Of a DNA stretch of 64,000 nt, positions 33,766-44,299 are shown piece by piece. The first letter of the stretch is position 1. The number at the start of each line of letters is the position of its first letter. The position numbers and the translations under genes were made by a program. The stretch spans positions 41,981,034-42,045,033 of the forward strand of contig NC_133169.1 in assembly GCF_040802235.1 (NCBI RefSeq), in the 5' to 3' direction. The notes below the pieces were generated by a model that worked only from the letters and a program-made list of their open reading frames with translations, made no database searches and was not told where the DNA came from. The DNA comes from Manis javanica. Lineage: Eukaryota > Chordata > Mammalia > Pholidota > Manidae.

Positions 33766-34288
33766 TGTTGGATTCTCCCTGAGGAGGACGCCGGCCCAAA
33801 TCACTCACGAAAGGCGTCTCTTGATGCAACAAGCAAGAGGAATTTATTCAGGAACCAGCTAGCTGGGGTCCAAGCATCAGCCCAACGCAGCGGGTCTCAA
33901 CAAGGACCCCGAGCAGTCAAAGCCGGAGGTTTTTATAGCATTTTCTAAAAAGACAGTATTGTTCTACAAGCATGTAACAGGGGTTATTTTCTAAGGACGC
34001 ATAAATCTTCGGTTGGCGCTACATCCCGGGGGTTTCACGAGATAAGAACACTCTCAGCCATACAGTGTTTCCGCAAGATAAGCTTGGTATGTATGACTAA
34101 CTGACTAAGGTTAGCTGTCTGAAGGCTGCAGCTGCCCACCACCTGGTGTTTATGATTAACTTGTTTTTCACCTTGTTTTTCAAGGGCTTTCTGAACATAT
34201 TCAGAAAGTGGCCTCTGAGCTTCTCAAGATGGCTGTGCTTAGGCTAACAGGCTAACCTGTTGTCTTCACTGAATGCTTAGATCCTACA
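33766..34288 (-). repeat. P1 5' LTR
   Basis: 523 bp, about 97% identical to 22681-23202. Followed by CATT (34289-34292). Confidence 0.93.
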
Positions 34289-34292
34289 CATT

Positions 34293-34618
34293 TCCTTATT
34301 TTTCTTTCATTCCTCTAGTGATACATATTGAAAATAATTATTCTCAGTTTTCTGAAGCATAATCTATGTATTATGAGTAAAGCTATTTAATTCACTCAGT
34401 GTATACTTGTAAATGTTATACAACACCAGTTAGTTCAATTTAATTAACTCAATTAATTAAATTTCAAAAAAGAGGAGAGGTAATTTAATGATATGTCCCT
34501 AGCCATTGCTTGTGGATTGTGTCATGGAAGAGCTTTGCAAAGATTTAATGTAGTTTTAAACCAATTTATACACCCTGAAACAAAACATACTGCATGCACA
34601 CATTGATGGTGGGGTTCT
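34293..34618. other. Host spacer, no feature
   Basis: AT-rich DNA between P1 and the next LTR-like repeat. Confidence 0.5.
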
Positions 34619-35416
34619 TGTTTGTGGAGCCGAAGAATGAGCTTCAAAAACAGTCAAGGTAGGAGAGCAAGGTACTGGCTTTTATTTAGAGATACAGTGA
34701 AAGGACAGCACTCCTGGCTCATGCCAGGAGGGGACAAGAGAGTCCGTAGTCGTGTTTTGTTTAGGGGGTTTTATAGGCAGCTGAGGATTTTTTGAGAACA
34801 TGAAAAAAGCTTAGGGGTGTGGACTTAAGTGGTCTCTGAATATTTAGAATTAATTTAACACAAGCAACTTCCTCTGATGATTTCTCCTTGAGATACTAGC
34901 ATCTCGGTCTGGGAGCATATGAAACAAGGCCACCTGCTCAGCCCCCAAAGTGGGCCCAGGTATTATTTGCTAAAGAGGAAGTTAAGAATTTCTAAGGTTT
35001 TAACTTCTTGGGTATTAAAATGCAATCTTATCTTTAAGGTGGAATCCTTCATGCCTTTTACTGTGTTGTTTATTCCTGGGCTTACTTGCTAAATTAGTTG
35101 CCCAGTTTGCAAAATCACTTCATCATATCTGAAGGAGAAAGACAGCACATAGGCCTGGGCCTTTTAGTATGCTAAAGAGAACTATACACATGATTACAAA
35201 TGGTTAGCATAATAAAACATGCGCTACTCTTCTTTATCCAGGGAACATTAACTGATTTCACTGAAGAATGATTCTAGGGCTCAATGTTTAACATAGAGTT
35301 TTAGCAGGGGGGTTTCTTTGCATGTAGTTACATTGCTCTGACTGCAAACATCTCACTCTGCCCCCTCCAGAGGCCCTCACCTTACTCTGACTACATCTAT
35401 GGTCTCCGTCTCAACA
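34619..35416 (-). repeat. LTR-X copy 1 (about 800 bp, different LTR family)
   Basis: Begins TGTTTGTGGAG and ends CTCAACA on the plus strand, giving a TG...CA LTR in the minus sense. A sense AATAAA (plus TTTATT at about 34680) lies near its 3' side. Two further truncated copies occur at 36279-36432 plus 42753-43104 and at 45958-46557. I found no clear 4-bp duplication, so the exact ends are provisional. Confidence 0.65.
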
Positions 35417-35869
35417 TGTCAATAATTAAGATAAAAATGCCATTTTTTAAAATCTTATCAGCAAGACCATAACTAGGCATGCTGCAGCTAAATTTGAATT
35501 CAGTAAAGGAAACAGCACATATTTGTGATCTAGCTATAAAGGTATGAGTGTTTACATCAAAATGGAAACATTTTATGATATAATAAAAATGATTTTACAT
35601 TTTTTATAATTTATGCATGCTGAGAAGTGTAATTGTAATCAATAATGTATGTGAATTGTCTGCAAAATCAATGAGAAACATTGGAAACATCTCTTGATTT
35701 TGATGAATTTAGAGTTACTTTTCAAATTATGTTTTAACTTTTTGAATTTCTGTTAATACTGATTTAATAGAAGTGTAAATTAATGTGGACATGCAAAGCT
35801 CTCAGTAAGAGGTCCCATCAGGGTGGAGTAGTAGGAATCTGTGGGAGATTTGGTTGGAGGGGAATAAGA
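35417..35869. other. AT-rich spacer, probably decayed ERV interior
   Basis: No ORF or motif. It lies between LTR-X copy 1 and the pol fragment and may be the remains of the same element. Confidence 0.4.
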
Positions 35870-36278
35870 TGAGACAAATGGCTTAAGGTGGGAGTTGTGT
35901 ATCTAATGGAGAAGACTCTGGAGTTTAACTGCAGTTGGCGTGGAAAGGTTACTGTGTATGGTCTTGGAATGGGCATGGTTTGGAGGAGTTTTTTCCTGTC
36001 TATGGTAATGGCCTTGTAGCACGGGGAGAGCTGAACTCCTAGTTACATGAACTGAGCAGCTGACAGCTGAACTTTGGAGGGTGAGACCGAATAGCTGTGT
36101 TCTGAGAGAAAGTTTAAAAGAAGAATAGTATCCCATTGAGAGGTTTGTAGGGAGGGACTGCATAGGAGAAGTTCATCTACATATTGAAGAAGGGTGGAGC
36201 TCAAGAGTAAGGGATTTGAGGTCTTGTACTAGAGCCTGTCCAAAAAGGTGGGGACTATCCCTAAATCCTTGGGGAAGG
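35870..36278 (-). pseudogene. Class I ERV pol (reverse transcriptase) fragment
   Basis: The minus strand reads LPQGFRDSPHLFGQALVQDL, then a YVDE version of the YVDD catalytic box, then an SEHSYSVSPSKVQ block. This order is typical of gammaretrovirus-like RT. Stops and a frame change break it, and one catalytic Asp is replaced by Glu. It may be the last interior piece of the ERV whose LTRs are LTR-X. It is the only clear pol sequence in the window. Confidence 0.75.
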
Positions 36279-36432
36279 ACTTGTTAAGTGTTCTCTGAAT
36301 ATTAAAAAGTCACTTAACATAAGGAATTTCCTGCCTTGATTTTTCTCTGGGATACCGGCATCTTGATCTGGGAGCATATCAAAAGGCTGCCTGCTCATCT
36401 CCCAAGGTGGGCTGAGGTATTATCTATTTGCT
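36279..36432 (-). repeat. LTR-X copy 2, part a (left of L1-C)
   Basis: Resembles 34820-34980 (GATTTTTCTCTGGGATACCG, ATCTTGATCTGGGAGCATAT). It is interrupted by L1-C and resumes at 42753. Confidence 0.7.
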
Positions 36433-36448
36433 AAAGAATCCTGCCTTT
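36433..36448. repeat. Left target-site duplication of L1-C
   Basis: AAAGAATCCTGCCTTT, repeated perfectly at 42737-42752 after the poly(A). A 16-bp perfect duplication is typical of a recent L1 insertion, and it encloses the ERV-derived tail. Confidence 0.93.
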
Positions 36449-36539
36449 CGGGATTAAACAATTCCCAGAAAAGCAAAAGCTGAGGGAATTTGCTTCCCAC
36501 AAACCACCTCTACAGGGCATCCTACAGGGACTGCTCTAG
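36449..36539 (+). pseudogene. L1-C ORF1, 3' remnant
   Basis: Encodes only the last residues of ORF1p (GIKQFP...ASHKPPLQ to the stop TAG at 36537), starting at the truncation point of the insertion. The matching end of ORF1 in L1-A is near 3660-3750. Confidence 0.9.
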
Positions 36540-36732
36540 ATGGGAGCACCCCTAAAAAGAGCACAGAACAAAACACAACATACGAAGAATGGAGGAGGAG
36601 GAATAAGAAGGGAGAGAAGAAAAGAATCTCCAGACAGTGTATATAACAGCTCAATAAGCGAGCTAAGTTAGGCAGTAAGATACTAAAGAAGCTAACCTTG
36701 AACCTTTGGTAACCACGAATCTAAAGCCTGCA

Positions 36733-39700
36733 ATGGCAATAAGTACATATCTCTCAATAGTCACCCTAAATGTAAATGGACTTAATGCACCAATCAAAAG
36801 ACATAGAGTAGTAGAATGGATAAAAAAACAAGACCCATCTATATGCTGCTTACAAGAAACTCACCTTAAACCCAAAGATAAGCATAGACTAAAAGTCAAG
36901 GGATGGAAAAACATATTTCAGGCAAACAACATAGAGAAGAAAGCAGGGGTTGCAGTACTAATATCAGACAAAATAGACTTCAAAACAAACAAAGTAACAA
37001 GAGATAAAGAAGGACACTACATAATGATAAAGGGCTCAGTCCAACAAGAGGATATGACCATTCTAAATATATATGCACCCAATAAAGAAGCACCAGCATA
37101 TGTGAAGCAAATACTAACAGAACTAAAGAGGGAAATAGACTGCAATGCATTCATTGTAGGAGACTTCAACACACCACTCACCCCAAAGGATAGATCCACT
37201 GGGCAGAAAATAAGTAAAGACACACAGGCACTGAACAACACCCTAGAACAGATGGACCTAATAGACATCTATAGAACTCTACATCCAAAAGCAACAGGAT
37301 ATACATTCTTCTCAAGTGCACATGGAACATTCTCCAGAATAGACCACATACTAGCTCACAAAAAGAGCCTCAGTAAATTCCAAAATATTGAAATTCTACC
37401 AACCAATTTTAAAGACCACAAATGTATGGAAGTAGAAATAAATTCTACAAAGAAAACAAAAAGGCTCACAAACACATGGAGGCTTAACAACATGCTACAA
37501 AATAATCAATGGATCAATGAACAAATCAAAATAGAGATCAAGGAATATATAGAAACAAATGACAACAACAACACTAAGCCCCAACTTCTGTGGGATGCAG
37601 CAAAAGCAGTCTTAAGAGGAAAGTATATAGCAATCCAGGCACACTTGAAGAAGGAAGAACAATCCCAAATGAATAGTCTAAATTCACAATTATTAAAACT
37701 GGAAAAAGAAGAACAAATGAGACCTAAAGTCAGCAGAAGGAGGGACATAATAAAGATCAGAGAAGAAATAAACAAAATTGAGAAGAATAAAACAATAACA
37801 AAAATCAACGAAACCAAGAGCTGGTTCTTCGAGAAAATAAACAAAATAGATAAGCCTCTATCCCAACTAGTTAAGAGAAAAAGAGAGTCAACACAAATCA
37901 ACATAATCAGAAATGAGAATGGAAAAATCATGACAGACTCCACAGAAATACAAAGAATGATTAAAGACTACTATGAAAACCTATATGCCAACAAGCTGGA
38001 AAACCTAGAAGAAATGGACAACTTCCTAGAAAAATACAACCTCCCAAGACTGACCAAGGAAGAAACACAAAAGTTAAACAAATCAATTACGAGCAAAGAA
38101 ATTGAAACAGTAATCAAAAAACTACCCAAGAACAAAACCCCGGGGCCGGACGGATTTACCTCGGAATTTTATCAGACACACAGAGAAGACATAATACCCA
38201 TTCTCTTTAAAGTGTTGCACAAAATAGAAGAAGAGGGAATACTCCCAAACTCATTCTATGAGGCCAACATCACCCTAATACCAAAACCAGGCAAAGACCC
38301 CACCAAAAAAGAAAATTACAGACCAATATCCCTGATGAATGTAGATGCAAAAACACTCAATAAAATATTAGCAAACAGAATTCAACAGTATATCAAAAGG
38401 ATCATACACCATGACCAAGTGGGGTTCATCCCAGTGATGCAAGGATGGTACAACATTCGAAAATCCATCAACATCATCCACCACATCAACAAAAAGAAAG
38501 ACGAAAACCACATGATCATCTCCATAGATGCTGAAAAAGCATTTGACAAAATTCAACATCCATTCATGATAAAAACTCTCAGCAAAATGGGAATAGAGGG
38601 CAAGTACCTCAACATAATAAAGGCCATATATGATAAACCCACAGGCAGCATTATACTGAACAGCAAGAAGCTGAAAGCATTTTCTCTGAGATCGGGAACC
38701 AGACAGGGATGCCCACTCTCCCCACTGTTATTTAACATAGTACTGGAGGTCCTAGCCACGGCAATCAGACAAAACAAAGAAATACAAGGAATCCAGATTG
38801 GTAAAGAAGAAGTTAAACTGTCACTATTTGCAGATGATATGATACTGTACATAAAAAACCCTAAAGACTCCACTCCAAAACTACTAGAACTGATATCAGA
38901 ATACAGCAAAGTTGCAGGATACAAAATTAACACACAGAAATCTGTAGCTTTCCTATACACTAACAACGAATCAATAGAAAGAGAAATCAGGAAAACAATT
39001 CCATTCACCATTGCATCAAAAAGAATAAAATACCTGGGAATAAACCTAACCAAAGAAGTGAAAGACTTATACTCTGAAAACTACAAGTCACTCTTAAGAG
39101 AAATTAAAGGGGACACTAATAAATGGAAACTCATCCCATGCTCATGGCTAGGAAGAATTAATATCGTCAAAATGGCCATCCTGCCCAAAGCAATATACAG
39201 ATTTGATGCAATCCCTCTCAAATTACCAGCAACATTCTTCAATGAATTGGAACAAATAATTCAAAAATTCATATGGAAACACCAAAGATCCCGAATAGCC
39301 AAAGCAATCCTGAAAAAGAAGAATAAATTAGGGGGGATCTCACTCCCCAACTTCAAGCTCTACTACAAAGCCATAGTAATCAAGACAATTTGGTACTGGC
39401 ACAAGAACAGAGCCACAGACCAGTGGAACAGATTAGAGACCCCAGAAATTAACCCAAACATATATGGTCAATTAATATTTGATAAAGGAGCCATGGACAT
39501 ACAATGGCAAAATGACAGTCTCTTCAACAGATGGTGCTGGCAAAACTGGACAGCTACATGTAGGAGAATGAAACTGGACCATTGTCTAACCCCATATACA
39601 AAGGTAAACTCAAAATGGATCAAAGACCTGAATGTAAGTCATGAAACCATTAAACTCTTGGAAAAAAACATAGGCAAAAACCTCTTAGACATAAACATGA

Positions 39701-40532
39701 GTGACCTCTTCTTGAACATATCTCCCTGGGCAAGGAAAACAACAGCAAAAATGAGCAAGTGGGACTACATTAAGCTGAAAAGCTTCTGTACAGCGAAAGA
39801 CACCATCAATAGAACAAAAAGGAACCCTACAGTATGGGAGAATATATTTGAAAATGACAGATCCGATAAAGGCTTGATGTCCAGAATATATAAAGAGCTC
39901 ACACGCCTCAACAAACAAAAAACAAATAACCCAATTAAAAAATGGGCAGAGGAACTGAACAGACAGTTCTCCAAAAAAGAAATACAGATGGCCAAGAGAC
40001 ACATGAAAAGATGCTCCACATCGCTAATTATCAGAAAATGCAAATTAAAACTACAATGAGGTATCACCTCACACCAGTAAGGATAGCTGCCATCCAAAAG
40101 ACAAACAACAACAAATGTTGGCGAGGCTGTGGAGAAAGGGGAACCCTCCTACACTGCTGGTGGGAATGTAAATTAGTTCAACCATTGTGGAAAGCAGTAT
40201 GGAGGTTCATCAAAATGCTCAAAACAGACCTACCATTTGACCCAGGAATTCCACTCCTAGGAATTTACCCTAAGAACGCAGCAATCAAGTTTGAGAAAGA
40301 CAGATGCACCCCTATGTTTATCGCAGCACTATTTACAATAGCCAAGAATTGGAAGCAACGTAAATGTCCATCGGTAGATGAATGGATAAAGAAGATGTGG
40401 TACATATACACAATGGAATACTACTCAGCCATAAGAAGTGGAAAAACCCAACCATTTGAAGCAACATGGATGGAGCTGGAGAGTATTATGCTCAGTGAAA
40501 TAAGCCAGTGGAGAAAGAGAAATACCAAATGA
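36733..40532 (+). pseudogene. L1-C ORF2, nearly intact with one 1-bp deletion
   Basis: Open from ATG 36733 (MAISTYLS) for 1108 codons to a premature stop at 40057-40059. A one-base deletion at about 40033-40036 (compared with the other L1s here) shifts the frame; the normal C-terminus, including the CWRGCG...HCWWEC motif and [17 protein letters not shown], continues in the other frame to 40532. The endonuclease and RT cores are readable, with LNVNGLN, CLQETH, DFNTP and FADDM. The SDH motif of the endonuclease is KDH here. The loss of the C-terminal Cys-rich domain would disable normal function. Confidence 0.93.
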
Positions 40533-40919
40533 TTTCACTCATCTGAGGAGTATAGGAACAATGGAAAAACTGAAGGAACAAAACAGCAGCGCAATTACAG
40601 AACCCAAAAATGGACTAACAGGTACCAAAGGGAAAGGAACTGGGGAGAATGGGTGGGCAGGGAGGGATGGGGGGGGAAGAAGAAGGGGGGTATTAAGATT
40701 AGCATGCATTGGGGGGAGGGAGATAGGGGAGGGTGGGCTGCACAACACAGAGAGGACAAGTAGTTACTCTACAACATTTTGCTAAGCTGATGGACAATAA
40801 CCGTAATGTGGTTGTTAGGGGGGACCTGGTATAGGGGAGAGCATAGTAAACATAGTATTCTTCATGTAAGTATAGATTAAAAATTTAAGAAAAAAAAAAA
40901 AAGAAAGAAAAAAAGAAAA
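40533..40919 (+). other. L1-C 3'UTR and internal A-rich run
   Basis: G-rich L1 3'UTR (GGTACCAAAGGGAAAGGAAC, poly-G tracts at about 40660-40750) ending in an A-rich run at 40887-40919. The G-tract-rich 3'UTR is a general L1 trait. The A run marks the original L1 end before the tail was added. Confidence 0.85.
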
Positions 40920-41374
40920 GGGGGATTACTCCTTGACAGGATAAAACTATTGGTAAATCAAATATCAATGCATGCTTTAAATATCCTTAATGTTGATCAC
41001 TTAAAGGGTGTCACATGATCAGCTATGGAGGTACTCTTTTCTGATAATATTCCTTTCTCTTAATTAGAAAAAAAAAAAAAAGGCAGTTACTGTGTGCTGA
41101 CCTCCAATGAGTTCTGCACAGTGGTATAGAAGGCATGTCAAAGTGTGGGCAAAGGGTCTGTTTGTTTCTACGCTGAAGATCAAGGCCTAGCTTGGATACC
41201 CAGAAAATGAACTAAGATATGATATGAGGAGGAGCTTCCGGCATCAGCACTCTCTGGAGGACTTGTGCCGGGGGATGATCATCAAAAAGCCTCCACAGGT
41301 ATCCGGACGATGCTGAGGTTGTGGCTGCATCCAGCCCACCATCTCCTGGACTTGCCATAGGAATGAGGAGGGAG

Positions 41375-41741
41375 ATGTCTAGGCTGGCATGTGCATACAG
41401 TGAGACAACGAATTTGACCGAATCTGTCCTGTTGGAACTCAACCAGGAGTTGGGAGGGGTGCAAGTTGTAGCACTCCAAAATCTCATAACTATAGACTAT
41501 CTACGATTAAAAGAACATATGGGATGTGAACAGATCCCAGAAATGGGCTGCTTTAATTTGTCTGATGGTTCAAGTACAGTTGGACAATATCCATCATATC
41601 ATAGATAAATTTTCACAAATGCCTAGGGTGCCTAAATGGTTTTCTTGGCTTCACTGGAGATGGATGGTAATTATAGATTTGCTTTGTTTATGTCACCGTA
41701 TTCCTATTATGTTAATATGTGTGTGCAAATTAGTAGTTTAA
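41375..41741 (+). pseudogene. Env TM remnant within L1-C tail
   Basis: Reads LELNQELGGVQVVALQN, then DYLRLKEHMGC, then a CX6GC box (the first cysteine of the usual CX6CC pair is Gly), then CFNLSD. A frameshift at about 41565-41575 moves the frame into the DNIHHIIDKFSQMP and WFSWLHWRW parts, followed by a hydrophobic segment. It belongs to a different Env type from P1/P2. It is broken, and no SU is present. Confidence 0.8.
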
Positions 41742-42395
41742 AACCTATACATACTTAAGGTACTCTACAAGAAGATATGTCAAAGAAATAATCAATCCTC
41801 CCAAGTTTCCTTCATATGCTACATCTATAGCTTTTCTTCTTCCTTCCTAATTACAACCCTTAAATAGAATTCGTGCCTCATATCAAATTTACCGAGTATC
41901 ATAATTCCTCCAGGTGGTAAAGATACCTTGAGACAAGTGCTGGGCATAGAAGCCACAGGGCATAAATCTGCAAAGAAGTAAAAAGCTAACCTTTGCAAAC
42001 AATATGGCTTCTCTCTCACTTACCAACTTTACATTTCCCTGTATGGCCCCGGAAGATGACTGGTTAGCCAGAGACGGGTAAGATTCCTCAAGGGAGGAAC
42101 AACCTAAGACAGGCACAGTCGCAGGGGGGCCATCAGGTGAGAATTTGGGGATCAACAGAGGTGAGGCTCAGAACCTCACCCCACCTGCTTTGAGAGAAAT
42201 CTTCTGCATCCGTGGATGTCTTGCTGCCCTTGTCTAGCCTGGATTAATACTTAGTCCATAGGCACATACCTGATCATCTGATCATCTACATTTGCCCTCT
42301 TACAGCACTAAACTATGTTTTCTACCTTTATCTTGCATCTACCTACCACTTCAGCATTTTATTAAAAATAAAAATAATAATAATAAAGGGAGAAA

Positions 42396-42718
42396 TGTGG
42401 GATCAACATATAAATCAAGTACAAAAATCAAACGAATATTCATATTTGACCTGATTGTTTATAGGTCATAATGCATGATCAAAACCGAAAGTTTCTGTGA
42501 TGAATGCCCTTGTACTGTTCACCATGTAAGAATTTATTCACTATGTAAGAATTCATTCACCATGTAAGAACTTGTTCGTTATGCTTCAGAAGATTGGAGA
42601 CTGACGAGAATTAGGCTTGAGATGGATTAATGATTGTACATTGAGCGTTGACCCCCCTATACTGAATTTTATTGTTGTTAACAACCATTTGATCAATAAA
42701 TATGAGAGATGCCCTCTC
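42396..42718 (+). repeat. LTR part (U3-R) in L1-C tail, with polyadenylation signal
   Basis: Starts TGTGGGATCAACATATAAAT after the purine tract AAAGGGAGAAA. A 19-bp unit (CACCATGTAAGAATTTATT type) is repeated three times at about 42520-42576. The AATAAA at 42695-42700 precedes the poly(A) start. In a provirus this is the 3' LTR; here it ends where a retroviral transcript would be cleaved. Confidence 0.85.
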
Positions 42719-42736
42719 AAATAAAAAAAAAAAAAA

Positions 42737-42752
42737 AAAGAATCCTGCCTTT
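42737..42752. repeat. Right target-site duplication of L1-C
   Basis: Perfect copy of 36433-36448 directly after the poly(A). Confidence 0.93.
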
Positions 42753-43104
42753 TACTATGCCGTCTATAGCTGGGTCTGCATGCTAAGTTAATTGCTCAGT
42801 TTGCAAAATTACCTCATCAGATCTGAAGGAGGAAAGACAGCACTTAGGCCTGGGCCTTTTAGTATGCTAAAGTGAATCTTATACACGATTACAAATGATT
42901 AGCATAATAAAATACGTGCTACTCTTCTTTATCTGGGGAACATTAATTGACCTCACTGAAGAATGATTCTAGAGCTTAATGTTCAACATAAGTTTAGTAG
43001 GGGGTGGTTCCTAGCATGTAGTTACATTGCTCTGACTGCAAATATCCTGCCTTGCTTTCTCCAGAGGCTCTCACCTTATTCTAAGCTTATGGTCCTTGTC
43101 TTAC
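42753..43104 (-). repeat. LTR-X copy 2, part b (right of L1-C)
   Basis: Matches 35050-35416 (CAGTTTGCAAAATTACCTCA, TTAGTATGCTAAAG, TAGTTACATTGCTCTGACTG). Its outer end abuts the ERV interior at about 43104. The same kind of junction is seen in the opposite arm at 45957. Confidence 0.75.
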
Positions 43105-44225
43105 TCTCCCCTCTATAGATAGATACTGTAGCTGCTTCTAGGGAAAGGGGGAGATGACCGCTCTGGCTGCTTCATGCTGAGAGGAGGCACAGTAAAGGGT
43201 GCATCTAGGTCTCCATCACTGGTCAGTTGAAAGGGCCTTGGAAGGTGGGCGCTTCTATTCTGGGTTTCATTTCTATTACATTTTGCAGTTTTGTGGCTTC
43301 TAGGCAAGATAGAACAAATTGTTATTAGGTTAAGTAGCAACATCTGGAGTTGGATTTTTCATTCTGGAAGGACAAACGATGAGATTAAGAAGGCATCTCA
43401 TATTTAGATATGAGAACTAGAAATATGAAGAGTCTAATTGAGAATCATAGCCAGGTATCATGGGGAAACTAGAATTCTGGATAGAGTTTAAATCTCAATG
43501 ACTAGTATTAGGATATAGTATAGATAAGACTGCATTATTGAAACAATACTTTTCTCTAAAAGCACCCTCAGTTTTATTAGAAGTATCCAGATTAAGAAAA
43601 TAATTAACAGTTGGCTTGATTATTTGCATAAGTGCAGCAAGAAGAGCAATTGATTACATCGGATCTTTTAAATGTGCTTTGCTGGAACTTTTTGTAAGGA
43701 ATTTCAGATTGAACTTTTAACGGCTTCTTAAGGCCAGAAAGCTAAGCCAGACTCGCCATCAGATTGTGCCTGCAGTACCTTTAGATTTGGGTGAATTCCT
43801 CTCTTCTTGAGATTCCCAAGACATTCCTGAGGTTCCTGCACTTGCCAGGAAGTGACCTTCCTTACTCACCAGGTAAGGCTGCTGGGAACCCTGTAAGCAA
43901 GGTACCAGGCCAGTTCTTCTAAGGGGCTTTGTTGACTTTATAGTCAATCTTAGTTCCTTAAAGCTCTCTGTTCATCTCTGAGTTTACACATGTGTCTCTC
44001 AGGCATGACATTCCAGTAGAAGCCTTGGTAATATAACCAGTGTTCTTAATTAGTCCTCTTACAAGGAAAGCAGATTCTTATTGAACTTGTGCAAATAAAC
44101 ATACTGCCATGAAATATAAAAATAGTCACTGAGAGTTTTTAAATTCTGGAGGGATCAGGTCGAGTGAAAGATAAAGTTTCAATTCTGCTTATAAAGACAG
44201 TCATTTACTAAACTTTTGTCAGCTT
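43105..44225 (-). mobile_element. ERV interior copy, minus arm of a head-to-head pair
   Basis: Collinear with P2 from about 27290 to 28210: the CCTAG/AAGCC region at about 43295-43305, then the filler. It has insertions compared with P2 (43372-43530) and no ORF. Its 5' side ends near the centre at about 44225, and no LTR or primer site is present there. Confidence 0.8.
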
Positions 44226-44299
44226 TGAGGTATTTTGTTGTCATTCTGGTTAAGTAAATAAGTATTGCTTCATGGCAACCTATAATCTTATTTAAGGAA

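Larger units (their letters stand above)
22681..34288 (-). mobile_element. P1: gammaretrovirus-like provirus without most of gag-pol, interrupted by P2
   Basis: Two LTRs (22681-23202 and 33766-34288) are flanked by the 4-bp duplication CATT. Read on the minus strand: 5' LTR, tRNA-Pro primer site, leader with splice donor, gag start, non-coding filler, env remnant, polypurine tract, 3' LTR. P2 sits inside at 25911-31428, with its own duplication AAAT. Without P2 the element is about 6.1 kb, short for a gammaretrovirus because most of gag and pol are absent. The LTRs differ at about 15 of 522 positions, so P1 is clearly older than P2. Confidence 0.92.
40920..42718 (+). mobile_element. ERV-derived 3' tail of L1-C (Env TM to LTR)
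   Basis: Begins GGGGGATTACTCCTTGACAG right after the A run. It holds a short A-run near 41068-41082, an Env TM remnant (about 41375-41741), a 3' non-coding part, a polypurine tract (42385-42395) and an LTR from 42396 through an AATAAA at 42695-42700, with poly(A) starting about 20 bases later. All parts are in the same sense as L1. It matches 49689-51473 in L1-D in the same order. Confidence 0.92.
36449..42736 (+). mobile_element. L1-C: 5'-truncated young L1 carrying an ERV-derived 3' tail
   Basis: Inserted as one unit between perfect 16-bp duplications. In order: the last about 90 bp of ORF1 (36449-36539), spacer, ORF2 (36733-40532, one frameshift), 3'UTR (40533-40886), an internal A-rich run (40887-40919), then about 1.8 kb of ERV Env/LTR sequence (40920-42718), then a terminal poly(A). 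An inner poly(A) followed by unrelated sequence and an outer poly(A) is the signature of L1 3' transduction. The same tail joined at the same point occurs in L1-D. Confidence 0.95.

Noticed and set aside
33371..33862. 163-codon plus-strand frame
   Set aside because: Antisense to the P1 leader, primer site and LTR; no protein pattern.
35870..36278. Idea that the RT fragment is pol of the P1/P2 family
   Set aside because: It lies next to LTR-X, not between P1/P2-type LTRs, and no P1/P2 copy contains it; assignment to the LTR-X element is more economical.
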